DNA from: Planctomycetota bacterium
GTDB lineage: Bacteria; Planctomycetota; Phycisphaerae; Phycisphaerales; Zrk34
Reading direction: 5' to 3'
Assembly (NCBI GenBank): GCA_016125255.1
Contig: WGMD01000006.1
Location: 182,130-246,129, forward strand
DNA length: 64,000 nt
Positions 1-9,522 of this stretch are shown here, in pieces. The notes below the pieces were generated by a model. That model was not told where the DNA came from. It made no database searches and was given only the letters and a program-made list of their open reading frames with translations. A program made the translations under genes and the position numbers. Positions within the stretch are counted from its first letter, which is position 1, and each line of letters begins with the position of its first letter.

Positions 1-22
1 GCAATCTCCATGGAGCGTTCAC

Positions 23-1138
23 ATGCCCGTCACTCCCTCGCGTCTGTTGCTCGGTCCCGGCCCCAGCCCCGTTCCGCCCAGCGTGCTCGCCGCGCTCGCG
101 CAGCCGACGATCGGACACATGGACCCGGCGTTCATGAAGATCATGGACGAAACGCGCCAGATGCTCATGAAGGTCTTCGACACGACCAACGAGCTGACCC
201 TCGCCGTCTCCGGCACCGGCAGCGCGGGGGCCGAGGCGCTGATGGTCAACCTGCTCGAGCCCGGCGACACCGCGCTGATCTGCGTCAACGGCGTCTTCGG
301 CGGTCGCCTCGCCGACAAGGCCGGCCGATGCGGCGCGAACGTCGTCAAGATCGAAGCCCCCTGGGGCACCGTCTTCGATCAGGAGGCGCTCATCGAAAAG
401 ATCAAGGAGGTCAAGCCCAACCTCTTCGCCATCGTGCATGCCGAAACGTCCACCGGGGCGCATCAGCCGCTCGATCGGCTGGGCAAAGCGGTGCATGACG
501 TCGGCGGGCTGTTCGTCATCGACTGCGTGACGAGTCTGGGCGGTGCGCCGGTGAAGATCGACGAATGGGGCGTTGATGCGGCTTACTCGGGGACGCAGAA
601 GTGCCTGTCCTGCCCGCCGGGGCTCAGCCCGGTGACCTTCTCGCCGCGCGCGATCGAGCGGATCAAGGCGCGGAAGAAGAAGGTTCAGTCGTGGTATTTG
701 GACATGACGTTCCTCATGAACTACTGGACCGGCAACCGGGCGTATCATCACACCGCGCCGGTGAACATGAACGTCGCGCTGCATGAGGCCCTGCGCCTCG
801 TGCTCGAAGAAGGGCTCGAGAAGCGATTCGAGCGCCATCGCCAGACGCACGCTTATCTCGCCGAGCAGATCAAGCCGCTCGGCCTGCCGTTCACGAATCA
901 GAAGGGCCATCGTCTGCCGATGCTCAACCCCGTCGCCATCCCGGCGGGCGTCGACGACAAGCAGGTCCGCGCGCGTCTGCTCAATGAGATGAACATCGAA
1001 ATCGGCGCGGGCCTCGGCGATCTGGCGGGCAAAGCATGGCGCATCGGCCTGATGGGCCACGGCTCGACGAAACAGAACGTCGACACCGTCGTCGGAGCCC
1101 TCAAGAAAGTCCTCGCCGACATCCCCGCCAAAACCTAA
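23..1138 (+). CDS. pucG: AGXT-family PLP aminotransferase, probable (S)-ureidoglycine-glyoxylate transaminase
   Basis: A 371-residue fold-type I aminotransferase of the alanine/serine-glyoxylate (AGXT) family. The N-terminal [12 protein letters not shown] loop and the GTGSAGAEA cofactor loop (about residues 64-72) are typical. The cofactor aspartate lies in [11 protein letters not shown], and the Schiff-base lysine is K193 in [12 protein letters not shown]. Length is normal. A GGAG run 7 bases upstream supports the ATG. The family also contains serine-glyoxylate and alanine-glyoxylate enzymes. The PucG assignment (ureidoglycine plus glyoxylate giving oxalurate and glycine) rests on the neighbouring xanthine dehydrogenase and ureide genes. 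It points toward the convergent ade-xdh operon, with a terminator between. Confidence 0.8.
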   Translation: MPVTPSRLLLGPGPSPVPPSVLAALAQPTIGHMDPAFMKIMDETRQMLMKVFDTTNELTLAVSGTGSAGAEALMVNLLEPGDTALICVNGVFGGRLADKAGRCGANVVKIEAPWGTVFDQEALIEKIKEVKPNLFAIVHAETSTGAHQPLDRLGKAVHDVGGLFVIDCVTSLGGAPVKIDEWGVDAAYSGTQKCLSCPPGLSPVTFSPRAIERIKARKKKVQSWYLDMTFLMNYWTGNRAYHHTAPVNMNVALHEALRLVLEEGLEKRFERHRQTHAYLAEQIKPLGLPFTNQKGHRLPMLNPVAIPAGVDDKQVRARLLNEMNIEIGAGLGDLAGKAWRIGLMGHGSTKQNVDTVVGALKKVLADIPAKT

Positions 1139-1148
1139 TCGTTTAGCG

Positions 1149-1193
1149 AGGCCGCTTCTTGTCGTGAGCCCGTCGAACGAGCGGCCTGTTTTT
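1149..1193 (+). terminator. Rho-independent terminator built from a dispersed repeat
   Basis: Arms 1149-1156 (aggccgct) and 1180-1187 (agcggcct) form a perfect 8-bp stem, followed by gttttt. The block begins with gtttagcgag (1141), a 10-mer found in near-identical form at 35501, 36342 and 63731, so the terminator appears to derive from the dispersed repeat family. Confidence 0.7.
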
Positions 1194-1197
1194 CTGC

Positions 1198-2820
1198 TCA
1201 CGCAAACAAATCGACAAACGCGAACTTTTCCCCATCGAAAAGCCCTTTGTCACTCAGTTTGAGCGTGGGAATGACCAACAGCGACATGAAGCTGAGCGTC
1301 ATGAACGGCGAGCGCAGCGTCGAACCCAGCGACCGCGCCGCGGTCTCGAGTAGATCATACTGTTTCGCCACTTGGCCGCACGATTGCGTGGACATCAATC
1401 CCGCCACCGGCAGCGCCAACGCATGCGTCTGATCGCCATCGACGACGGCCAGGCCGCCGCGCCGTTCGATGACCGCATTGACCGCCCGACGGAGCGATGC
1501 ATCGTCCGCGCCGACGGCGATGATATTGTGGGAGTCATGTGCGACCGAGCCGGCGATCGCGCCGCGCTTGAGGCCGAACCCCTGCACGAACGCCGCCGCC
1601 GGTCGGGCCGGCTTGTATCGATTGACCACGGCGATTTTCAAAAGATCGCGCGTCGCATCCGCCGCCGCGGCGCCATCGATGACTTTGACCGCTTCGACGC
1701 TGCGGCGCGTGACGATCTGACCGTCATCGACGACGATCACGCGCACGCGCGACGACCGGGCTGCGATGCGGATGTCGGCGGGCGTCGTCGGCTTCGCCTC
1801 AAACCGGTTGATCGGCTCGGCGGGCGCGACGGTCATGCGCGACGAACCGCCTTCCGCGACGAGTTTCCCGTCGATCCATGTCCGCCGCACGTTGAATCGC
1901 TTCAGGTCTTCGACTTCGATGAAATCCGCCGGATCGCCGAGGCGGAGCAGGCCCACCGGCAGACGATAGTGTTCGACCGGCGTGATGCACGCCGCGGCGA
2001 GCACGTCGAACACATCGATGCCGTACGCGATCAGACGGGCCGCGATGTCGTTGATGTGCCCGTGCACCAGATCGTTGGGGTGCTTGTCATCGCAGCAGAG
2101 CATGACGCGCCCGCGGTGCGTGCCGACCAGCGGCCAGAGCGCTTGGAGATTCCGGGCGGCGGAGCCCTCGCGGATGAGAATCTTCGCGCCGGCGGCCAGC
2201 TTGTCGAGCGCCTCGGCGAGCGTGAAACATTCGTGATCGGTGCTGATGCCGACTTCGTGATAGCGCTTGGCCTGCTCGCCGCGCAGGCCGGGCGCGTGGC
2301 CATCGACGGGTTTGCCCGCTGATTTTGCGGCTTCGATCTTCGCCATGACCTCCCGATCGCGCGACAGTACGCCGGGCCAGTTCATCATCTCGCTCAGATA
2401 CCCGATGCGCGGATCGTTGAGCCAGCGGCGCGTCGCCTCGACGCCGAGCGTCGCGCCGGCGGTCTCGAAATGCGTCGCCGGCACGCACGCCGGGGCGCCG
2501 AACATGAACTTGAGCGGCACGCGCGCCGCATCGGCGAGCATGAACTCGATGCCCGCATCGCCCAGCACGTTGGCGATCTCGTGCGGGTCGCTGACCGTCG
2601 CCACCGTGCCGTGCACCGAAGCAGCCGCGGCGAACATCGCCGGTGTGAGCATCGAGCTTTCCACATGCACATGCGCATCAACAAACCCCGGCATCAGGTA
2701 CGCCCCGCCATCGCCGCCTTCCTCGATCGCCGCGATGCGCCCGTCCTCGACATGCACCACACCCGCAAAGATACGACGCGTCGTCGCATCCACAATCTGA
2801 CCCGCAATCCGTTCACGCAT
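1198..2820 (-). CDS. ade: Adenine deaminase
   Basis: 540 residues, amidohydrolase superfamily, converting adenine to hypoxanthine and ammonia. The metal-binding PGFVDAHVHVESSM motif lies near residues 45-58. VDGHAPGL supplies further ligands, STDHECF follows, and CCDDKHPNDLVHGH is the signature of Ade-type enzymes. Length matches the family. A TTG at 2823 sits one codon upstream; the ATG at 2820 is chosen. The start overlaps the xdhC stop (2813-2815) by 8 bases, so it is the last gene of the xdhA-xdhB-xdhC-ade operon and is probably translationally coupled. Hypoxanthine would feed the adjacent xanthine dehydrogenase. Confidence 0.93.
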   Translation of the reverse strand: MRERIAGQIVDATTRRIFAGVVHVEDGRIAAIEEGGDGGAYLMPGFVDAHVHVESSMLTPAMFAAAASVHGTVATVSDPHEIANVLGDAGIEFMLADAARVPLKFMFGAPACVPATHFETAGATLGVEATRRWLNDPRIGYLSEMMNWPGVLSRDREVMAKIEAAKSAGKPVDGHAPGLRGEQAKRYHEVGISTDHECFTLAEALDKLAAGAKILIREGSAARNLQALWPLVGTHRGRVMLCCDDKHPNDLVHGHINDIAARLIAYGIDVFDVLAAACITPVEHYRLPVGLLRLGDPADFIEVEDLKRFNVRRTWIDGKLVAEGGSSRMTVAPAEPINRFEAKPTTPADIRIAARSSRVRVIVVDDGQIVTRRSVEAVKVIDGAAAADATRDLLKIAVVNRYKPARPAAAFVQGFGLKRGAIAGSVAHDSHNIIAVGADDASLRRAVNAVIERRGGLAVVDGDQTHALALPVAGLMSTQSCGQVAKQYDLLETAARSLGSTLRSPFMTLSFMSLLVIPTLKLSDKGLFDGEKFAFVDLFA

Positions 2821-3607
2821 CAACAGACCCTCGACCTATTCCCCGCCCGCGCACTTCCAGAAGCTGCGCCGCGATGCTCACCGCGATCTCCGACGGATGG
2901 TTCGACCCGATGGGCAACCCGATCGGGCAATGAAACTGCACTCGCTGCGCCGGCACGCCCGCTTCGCCGATCTCGCGTCGCAGCACCGCCGCCTTTGACG
3001 CGCTGCCGATGACGCCCAGGTAGGCGAATACGCGATTTTCCCGGAAGATTTCGACAAGCACGGGCAGATCGCTCTTGTGCCCGCGCGTCATGCAGAGCAC
3101 GAAACAGTCGTCACTAAGTTTCTCCACTTCGCCCGGCGGATCGTCGGTGCGCGTGCGCGCCACGCCCGCCGGCAGGCGCTCCAGCCACTCCCCGCGCGGG
3201 TCGATGCAGCGCACCATGCACGGCATCGTCACCAGCAGCCGGGCCAGCGCCTGCGTGACATGCCCCGCGCCGAAAATGACGATCTTCCAATCGAGCAGGT
3301 TCGACGCCTCAAAGTACACCCGCACGACCCCGCCGCAGGTCATGCCCACATCGTTTTTCAGATTCCACTCAACGCACTGCGTCGGCACCGCCCGATCGGC
3401 GAGCATCCGCTGCGCGAACTCGATGGCCTTCGCTTCGATGCGCCCGCCGCCGACGGTCCCGGCGAGCAGCCCGTCGGCCGTGACGATCATGCGGCTCCCC
3501 GCGTCGGCGGGCGTCGAGCCGCGCGCTTCGACCAGCGTAGTCTCCACGAACGGCGTCCCCGTCCGCCGCAGATCGAGCATCACTTCCATCAGATTCCAGT
3601 CACGCAT
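2813..3607 (-). CDS. xdhC: Xanthine dehydrogenase accessory protein XdhC
   Basis: 264 residues of the XdhC/CoxF family, which binds sulfurated molybdenum cofactor and inserts it into xanthine dehydrogenase; it is not part of the mature enzyme. ARGSTPADAGSRMIV and TVGGGRIEAKAIE near the N-terminus are family-typical, and a Rossmann segment IFGAGHVTQALARLL lies mid-protein. The frame is open far upstream into xdhB, but the ATG at 3607, 8 bases after the xdhB stop, begins the recognisable XdhC sequence and is chosen. The stop overlaps the ade start. Confidence 0.9.
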   Translation of the reverse strand: MRDWNLMEVMLDLRRTGTPFVETTLVEARGSTPADAGSRMIVTADGLLAGTVGGGRIEAKAIEFAQRMLADRAVPTQCVEWNLKNDVGMTCGGVVRVYFEASNLLDWKIVIFGAGHVTQALARLLVTMPCMVRCIDPRGEWLERLPAGVARTRTDDPPGEVEKLSDDCFVLCMTRGHKSDLPVLVEIFRENRVFAYLGVIGSASKAAVLRREIGEAGVPAQRVQFHCPIGLPIGSNHPSEIAVSIAAQLLEVRGRGIGRGSVDA

Positions 3608-3615
3608 GGATTTGC

Positions 3616-5964
3616 TCACACTCCGACCGATCCCGCGCCCGCCGCATGACACAATCCGTTCCTGATCCCGGCAAGCGTCATGAGCACCACTTCCCCCGTC
3701 GCCGGCGCCGGCAACGCCACGGGTCCGTTTTTCGACTGCGCGTTGAGCGCTTCCTTGACCGCCGCCCAGACACAGATGCCCAGCATCAGCGGCGGCTCGC
3801 CCACGGCTTTGGATCGCCGGATATTCACCACATGACGCGGATTGCCGATCGTGTCGACGTTGAAAACCGCGGGAATATCGGTGATATCGGGAATCTTGTA
3901 CGTCGTCGGCGAATGCGAAAGCAGCTCGCCCCGAGCGTCGTAGCACAGGTCCTCCGTCGTGCACCAGCCCATACCCTGCACGAACCCGCCGATGATCTGT
4001 CCGCGGTCGACGCCCGGATTGATCGACCGGCCGATGTCCATCAATACGTCGATGCGATCGACGACCGTCGCGCCGGTGAAGCGGTCGATCGTCACCTCGG
4101 CGACGGCAGCGCCGGTGGTGTAATACAGAAAGGGCGAACCCTGCCCGGTCTGCCGGTTGAAGTCGACGCCGGGCGTGGCGTAAAAACCGCGCGCGCCCAG
4201 ATCGACGCGCGCCCGGCGTGCGGCGTGACAGAATTTCGTGAAGGCGATGCGCTGCGACGGATCGCGCTCGTCATGGACGTGATCGTCCGCGAACCGGATC
4301 GCCGCCGGTTCGGCGGTCAGCCCCCGCTGCGGCGCGGCCAGCAACGTCGCGGCGAACTGGGCCATGCGCGCCTTGATCTCTTCGCAAGCGTTCGCCGCCG
4401 CCGTGCCGTTGAGGTCGGTGCTGGCGCTGGCGGCGGTGGGCGAGGTGTTGGCGTTCTTTTCCGTCGAAGTCGTCATCATCTGCACACGCTCGACGGCGAT
4501 GCCGAATTCGTCCGCGACGATCTGGCGGATTTTGACGTTAAGCCCCTGCCCCATCTCCGTCCCGCCCGTCGAGACCTGTACCGATCCGTCTTCGTAGACG
4601 TTGACGAGCGCGTTGCCCTGATTGAGGAAGCGCGTCGTGAACGAGATGCCGAACTTCACGGGCGTCATCGCCACGCCCTTGAGGTGCGTCTTTGAGCGGG
4701 CGTTAAAGTCCATCGCCGCGCGGCGGCGGGTGTCGTAGTTGCTCGTCTGTCGAATCCGGTCGGCCGTCTCGACGATGACGTGATCGCGGACGATCTGGCC
4801 GTAGGGCGTGACATTCCGCGGCGCTTCGCCGTAGAGATTGATGCGTCGTATGTCGGCCGGATCGCGGCCGAGGGCGTGAGCGATGTCGCTCATGATCGCT
4901 TCGATGGCGATGATCGCCTGCGGCCCCCCGAACCCGCGGAAGGCCGTATTCGGCGGCGTGTTCGTCCGCGCGATCCACCCGCGCAGCCGGGCGGTCGGCA
5001 GGTAGTACGCATTGTCCGAGTGCAGCAGCGTCCGCTCCAGCACCGACGTCGACAGATCGCAGAACGCCCCGCCGTCGGAGACGAAATCGAAATCCACCGC
5101 CAGCACGCGACCGTCTTCATCGAAGCCGACGCGATAGCCGGTGCGATAAGCGTGGCGCTTGCCGGTGATGTGCATGTCGTCGTCCTTGGTGTACACCACG
5201 CGCGCCGATCGCCCCGTCCGCATCGCGACCAGTGCCGCGAAACACGCCGCGGGTACTGACTGCGTCTCTTTCCCGCCGAACCCGCCGCCCATGCGTTTGC
5301 ACTCGCACACCACCCGGCTCATCGGCACGCCGAGCACTTCCGCAAGCACGATCTGCGTCTCCGTCGGATTCTGCGTCGAGCTGACGACGCGCACCTGCCC
5401 GTCCTCGCCGGGATAGGCGATCGCCGCCTGCGATTCGAGATAGAACTGTTCCTGCCCCTTGTTGCGGAACACGCCGCTGAGCGTATGCGGGGCGCTTGCC
5501 AGCGCCGACTCGACATCGCCGCGCTCGATTTTCAACGGTGACGCCAGAAAGCTCTCGCGCTCGATCGCCTCGTCGATCGTCAGGATCGGCTTGTCCTCGT
5601 CCACCTCGATCGTCACCAGCGATCGCGCCGCTCGGGCCGCCTCGCGCGACTCGGCGGCGATGATCGCCACCGGCTGATGCAGATAGCTGATCCGATCGGC
5701 GACGAGAATCGGCTCGTCATGAAAGATCGGGCCCCACAGATTGCGGCCCGGAATGTCCTCGTGCGTCAAAACCGCCGCCACACCCGGCGCCGACAGCGCC
5801 TTCGACACATCGATGCGTTTGATCACACCCGACGCACACGGCGCGCCGACGAAATCGACGAACAATTCGCCCGACATCGGCGGGCAATCGTCGATGAACA
5901 GCGCGGAGCCGGTCACATGGCCGGTCGCCGAGTCGTGCGGAATGGGTTTGCCGAAAGTGGGCAT
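3616..5964 (-). CDS. xdhB: Xanthine dehydrogenase, molybdopterin-binding large subunit
   Basis: 782 residues, the catalytic subunit that hydroxylates hypoxanthine and xanthine to urate. The N-terminal a/b hammerhead domain starts with ATGHVTGSALFIDD. The cofactor-binding motif GGGFGGKE is near residue 225, AFRGFGGPQ follows, and TEMGQGLNVK precedes the C-terminal domain. The AVGEPPLML motif near residue 722 holds the expected catalytic glutamate. Length is normal for a two-subunit bacterial XDH. It starts 15 bases after xdhA ends. Naming follows Rhodobacter (XdhA small, XdhB large). Confidence 0.94.
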   Translation of the reverse strand: MPTFGKPIPHDSATGHVTGSALFIDDCPPMSGELFVDFVGAPCASGVIKRIDVSKALSAPGVAAVLTHEDIPGRNLWGPIFHDEPILVADRISYLHQPVAIIAAESREAARAARSLVTIEVDEDKPILTIDEAIERESFLASPLKIERGDVESALASAPHTLSGVFRNKGQEQFYLESQAAIAYPGEDGQVRVVSSTQNPTETQIVLAEVLGVPMSRVVCECKRMGGGFGGKETQSVPAACFAALVAMRTGRSARVVYTKDDDMHITGKRHAYRTGYRVGFDEDGRVLAVDFDFVSDGGAFCDLSTSVLERTLLHSDNAYYLPTARLRGWIARTNTPPNTAFRGFGGPQAIIAIEAIMSDIAHALGRDPADIRRINLYGEAPRNVTPYGQIVRDHVIVETADRIRQTSNYDTRRRAAMDFNARSKTHLKGVAMTPVKFGISFTTRFLNQGNALVNVYEDGSVQVSTGGTEMGQGLNVKIRQIVADEFGIAVERVQMMTTSTEKNANTSPTAASASTDLNGTAAANACEEIKARMAQFAATLLAAPQRGLTAEPAAIRFADDHVHDERDPSQRIAFTKFCHAARRARVDLGARGFYATPGVDFNRQTGQGSPFLYYTTGAAVAEVTIDRFTGATVVDRIDVLMDIGRSINPGVDRGQIIGGFVQGMGWCTTEDLCYDARGELLSHSPTTYKIPDITDIPAVFNVDTIGNPRHVVNIRRSKAVGEPPLMLGICVWAAVKEALNAQSKNGPVALPAPATGEVVLMTLAGIRNGLCHAAGAGSVGV

Positions 5965-5979
5965 GGTCAGTGCGTTTCC

Positions 5980-7437
5980 TTACGCCGGCGTCGCCGATGC
6001 GTCGGCCGGTGCGATGTCGTGATACGCCTTGAGTAGAATCGTGCGCGCCAGCTCAAGCCGGTAGTCCGCCGACCCGCGCACATCGCTGATCGGCTTGATC
6101 TCCCGCTGCGCGATGGCCCCGGCTTCGAGCATCAGCGATTCGCTCAGTGCCTGCCCGCGCAGCGCCGCCTCGGTTTTCGGCAGGCGCAGCACCACCGGCG
6201 CGACGCCGCCGTAGGCCAGCGCCGCATCCGTGATAATCGGCCCGTTCATCGTCAGAAGGATCGCAGCCGTGAACGTCGAGATGTCCAGGTCGCGGCGCTT
6301 GGACACCTTGTAGAGTCGCAGGCGCTGATTCGGTTTGGGGCGCGTCAGGCGGACTTCAACGAGCAGCTCGCCCGGGCGCAGGTCGAACTTCTTGTAACCG
6401 ACGTAAAAGTCATTGATCGCCACGACGCGCCGGCCCGCCGTGCTGACAAGCGTGAGCTGCGCCTCGGTGACGAACAAGAGCGGCAGGGCATCGGCAATGG
6501 GCGAGGCATTGATGATGTTACCGCCGATGGTGCCGGCGTTGCGAATCTGCGGGGCGCCGAACACATCGAGCACCTCGGCAAATTCAGGCAATCCTTCGCG
6601 GCAGAAGGTCAGCACATCACTCCAGGGCGTCGCCGCGCCGATGACGATTTCGCCATTGTCATACGCCACGCGCTTCATCGCCGCGATGCCGTTGAGGCAC
6701 AGCACATGATTGAGCGCGTATCGGTTCTTGTTGACCGCCACGCCGACGTCCGTCGCCCCGCTGACGATCCGCGCGCCCGGCCGCTCGGCGATGAACGCGG
6801 CGGCCTCGTCGATCGATGCGGCGATGCACACGTCGATGTCGCCCTCGGTGAGCCGCACGCTCGGTTCATCACCCGCGAACGCTTCGCGCATCGGCGCGAC
6901 GGGGTAGCGTTTGCACAACGGCGTGCCGCCCGCCGCATCGATCTTCGCGCCGGCTTCGACAATCTGCACGTACCCTGTGCAGCGGCAGAGATTGCCGGTC
7001 AGGCCGTAGCGGAGCTGCTCGGGTTCGATGTGCTGCTGACCGGCGCGATGAGCATCTTCGCACAGGCCGGTCATCGTGACGACGAAGCCCGGCGTGCAGA
7101 ATCCGCACTGAGAGCCGTGGCCATCAACCATCGCCTGCTGCACGACATTGAGCCGTCCGGATTCGGCGAGGCCTTCGACGGTGAGGACGTGCGTGTGGTC
7201 AAGCTGGAAGAGGAAGGTGATGCACGCATCGACCGGGCGGTAGGTCGGCTCGGCGTCCTCGTCGAGTCGCGCGACCAGCACGGTGCACGCACCGCAGTCG
7301 CCTTCGCTGCAGACGATTTTCGTGCCGACGAGGTTGCGGCGACGACGGAGGTAGTCGGAGAGTGTGAGTGTCGCTTCGCCTGCGTGAATGCGATGCGGTT
7401 GGCCGTTGATGTGAAAGTGAATCTCGTCGCGCGTCAT
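5980..7437 (-). CDS. xdhA: Xanthine dehydrogenase small subunit (2Fe-2S and FAD domains)
   Basis: 485 residues. The plant-type ferredoxin domain has Cys43, Cys48, Cys51 and Cys73. The second cluster domain has Cys111, Cys114 (QCGFCTPGF), Cys151 and Cys153 (LCRCTGY). An FAD domain follows, with SGATDVGVAVNK and GGNIINASPIADALP. It passes electrons from the molybdenum subunit to NAD. First gene of the minus-strand purine operon; 58 bases separate its start from the divergent allC start, so the two halves of the pathway probably share one control region. Confidence 0.94.
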   Translation of the reverse strand: MTRDEIHFHINGQPHRIHAGEATLTLSDYLRRRRNLVGTKIVCSEGDCGACTVLVARLDEDAEPTYRPVDACITFLFQLDHTHVLTVEGLAESGRLNVVQQAMVDGHGSQCGFCTPGFVVTMTGLCEDAHRAGQQHIEPEQLRYGLTGNLCRCTGYVQIVEAGAKIDAAGGTPLCKRYPVAPMREAFAGDEPSVRLTEGDIDVCIAASIDEAAAFIAERPGARIVSGATDVGVAVNKNRYALNHVLCLNGIAAMKRVAYDNGEIVIGAATPWSDVLTFCREGLPEFAEVLDVFGAPQIRNAGTIGGNIINASPIADALPLLFVTEAQLTLVSTAGRRVVAINDFYVGYKKFDLRPGELLVEVRLTRPKPNQRLRLYKVSKRRDLDISTFTAAILLTMNGPIITDAALAYGGVAPVVLRLPKTEAALRGQALSESLMLEAGAIAQREIKPISDVRGSADYRLELARTILLKAYHDIAPADASATPA

Positions 7438-7495
7438 GTCATAACCGGTCCGACGCCTCTACCCGTCAGGCCCATCCCTGCTATCATACGCCGAT
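7438..7495. promoter_or_regulatory. Divergent control region of the purine operons
   Basis: 58 bases between the divergent xdhA and allC starts. On the plus strand tatcat (7482-7487) could be a -10 box only 8 bases before the allC ATG, and no Shine-Dalgarno sequence is visible there, so allC may be leaderless or nearly so. No clear -35 box or operator was recognised. Confidence 0.4.
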
Positions 7496-8782
7496 ATGTG
7501 CGCCAAAACATTGTCGTCGCACCCAAATGCTTTTCCCGCCGACGCCTCGGTCGGCGTGACGGCCCTCGGGCTTTGCGATGATCTGGCCGGCTGCTCCGAC
7601 GACGCCGATCGATTGACGCGTGTTTTTCTGGGCGAAGGCATGAAAGCGGCGCACCATCTGCTCGCCCAATGGTCCGACGAACGGGGCCTTTCATGCCGCA
7701 TCGACGCGGCGGGGAATTTCATCGCCCGACGCCCCGCCGCCTCGGATAACGCGCCCGTGCTGCTCATCGGATCGCACCTCGATACGGTCCCCAACGCCGG
7801 CCGATATGACGGGGCGCTGGGCATCGTCATCGGCTTCGCCGCCGTCGAACAACTCGGCGACATCCCCCTGCCGTTTCACGTCGACGTCGTCGCCTTCAGT
7901 GAAGAAGAAGGCGTGCGCTATCGCCTGAGCTACATCGGCTCCAGCGCCCTCGCGGGCACGTTCGACCCCGCCTGGCTCGACCGCGTCGATGACGCCGGGG
8001 TCGCCATGCATGAGGCGATCGCAAGCTACGGCCTCAACCCCGGCGCGATCGCCGACGCCGTCTATGATCGCGCCCGCCTGATCGGATACATCGAAGCGCA
8101 CATCGAACAGGGCCCCGTGCTCGAATCGCTCGGGCAGCCGGTCGGCATCGTCAGCGCCATCGCCGGCCAGTCGCGTCTGCGGCTCTCGTTCCACGGCCGG
8201 GCCGCGCACGCCGGGACCACGCCGATGGCCGACCGCGCCGATGCGCTCGTCGCCGCGAGCCGGTTCATCGCCGCCGCGTCGGACATGAGCCAGTCCGACC
8301 CCGACCTGCGCGTTACGATCGGCCGCATCGACAATCTGCCCAACGCGACGAATGTCATTCCCGAAACAACGACCATCTCGCTGGACGTGCGTCATCCGCT
8401 CGACGCGGCGCGCGAAGCGGCGATGACCCGCCTGATCGATGAGGCGAGGCGGCTCGCAAGCGCCGCGCGCGTGACGTTCACCATCGATGAATCCCGCTCG
8501 CAGGCGGCGGTGAAGATGGACGATCGACTCCGCGCGTGTCTTGCCGCTGCGGCCAAGTCGGCGGGGTGCGAAGCGCCGGTTTTGCCCAGCGGGGCGGGAC
8601 ACGATGCGGTGCCGATGGCGGCGCTGGGGCCGGTGAGCATGCTGTTCGTGCGCCATCCCGGCGGGGTGAGCCATCATCCCTCGGAGCGCGTCGAGGCGGG
8701 CGATGTCGCGGTCGCGATCGATGTGATCGTGCGATGCATCGGGCGGATTGCCGAAGAACACACGAGGAAGCCACAACCATGA
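7496..8782 (+). CDS. allC: Allantoate amidohydrolase (M20 family)
   Basis: 428 residues of the M20 amidohydrolase/carbamoylase family, hydrolysing allantoate to ureidoglycine, CO2 and ammonia. Metal and dimer motifs seen: GSHLDTVPNAGRYDGALG, FSEEEGVRY, EAHIEQGPVLE, and the lid motif HAGTTPMADR. The C-terminal SGAGHDAVPMAALGPVSML and PGGVSHHPSE pattern is that of allantoate amidohydrolases rather than ureidoglycolate amidohydrolases. The stop overlaps the next start as ATGA. First gene of a three-gene operon whose order follows the order of the reactions. Confidence 0.88.
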   Translation: MCAKTLSSHPNAFPADASVGVTALGLCDDLAGCSDDADRLTRVFLGEGMKAAHHLLAQWSDERGLSCRIDAAGNFIARRPAASDNAPVLLIGSHLDTVPNAGRYDGALGIVIGFAAVEQLGDIPLPFHVDVVAFSEEEGVRYRLSYIGSSALAGTFDPAWLDRVDDAGVAMHEAIASYGLNPGAIADAVYDRARLIGYIEAHIEQGPVLESLGQPVGIVSAIAGQSRLRLSFHGRAAHAGTTPMADRADALVAASRFIAAASDMSQSDPDLRVTIGRIDNLPNATNVIPETTTISLDVRHPLDAAREAAMTRLIDEARRLASAARVTFTIDESRSQAAVKMDDRLRACLAAAAKSAGCEAPVLPSGAGHDAVPMAALGPVSMLFVRHPGGVSHHPSERVEAGDVAVAIDVIVRCIGRIAEEHTRKPQP

Positions 8783-9522
8783 CGTTACCATTGGGTCAGA
8801 CGCGCAGCCGCGTCGCGCGCGATCATGCGATGATCGGGCCGGATTCGCATGTCATCGCGGCGCTGCCGGGTTGGAGGCAGACGCAGGGCGTCGTGCTGAT
8901 TTCGCCGGCGATGGGCGCGGGGTTCACGCAGTACATCGCCATGATGGGCCCCGGCTCCGTGTCGGCCCCGCCGCAGCCGGGCGTCGAGCGCTTCGTGTTC
9001 GTGCGCGATGGGGCCGCGACGCTCGCGCTCGATGGGAAGAAGCATGCGCTCGATGCACAGGGCTATGCGTACCTGCCGCCGGACGCGCCGCATGAGATCA
9101 CCACGGACAACGTCGCTTCGCTGATCCTCTTCGAGTACCGGTACCAAGCGCGCGAAGGCGTCGCGCCGCCGAAGGCGTTGGTCGGGCGGGCGGCCGATCG
9201 CAAGGCACAACCGTTCATGGGCGATCCGGATGCGATGCTGGCGAATCTGTTGCCGGACGAGCCGGGGTATGACCTGGCGGTGAATCTGTTCACGTTCAAC
9301 CCCGGCGCGGCGCTGCCGCTCGTCGAGGTGCATGTGTTCGAGCATGGGCTGTACATGACGCGCGGGCGCGGCGTGTATCGGCTCGGCGACGAATGGTTCC
9401 CCGTCGAGGCGGGCGATTCGATCTGGATGGGGCCCTACTGTCCGCAATGGTTCTGTGCGATCGGCAAGGCGCCGGCGCAGTACCTATATTCCAAGAACGT
9501 CAACCGGGACGCCATGTCGTGA
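8779..9522 (+). CDS. allE: (S)-ureidoglycine aminohydrolase, bicupin
   Basis: 247 residues forming two cupin domains. The first contains PGVERFVFVRDGAATLALDG and DAPHEITTDN. The second contains LPLVEVHVFEHGLYMTRGRG and GDSIWMGPYCPQWFCAIG, whose His/Glu residues are the expected Mn ligands. The enzyme releases ammonia from ureidoglycine to give (S)-ureidoglycolate. The frame is open further upstream, but the ATG at 8779 overlaps the allC stop as ATGA and matches the family N-terminus (RSRVARDHAMIGPDSHV). Its own stop overlaps the next gene as GTGA. Confidence 0.9.
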   Translation: MTLPLGQTRSRVARDHAMIGPDSHVIAALPGWRQTQGVVLISPAMGAGFTQYIAMMGPGSVSAPPQPGVERFVFVRDGAATLALDGKKHALDAQGYAYLPPDAPHEITTDNVASLILFEYRYQAREGVAPPKALVGRAADRKAQPFMGDPDAMLANLLPDEPGYDLAVNLFTFNPGAALPLVEVHVFEHGLYMTRGRGVYRLGDEWFPVEAGDSIWMGPYCPQWFCAIGKAPAQYLYSKNVNRDAMS

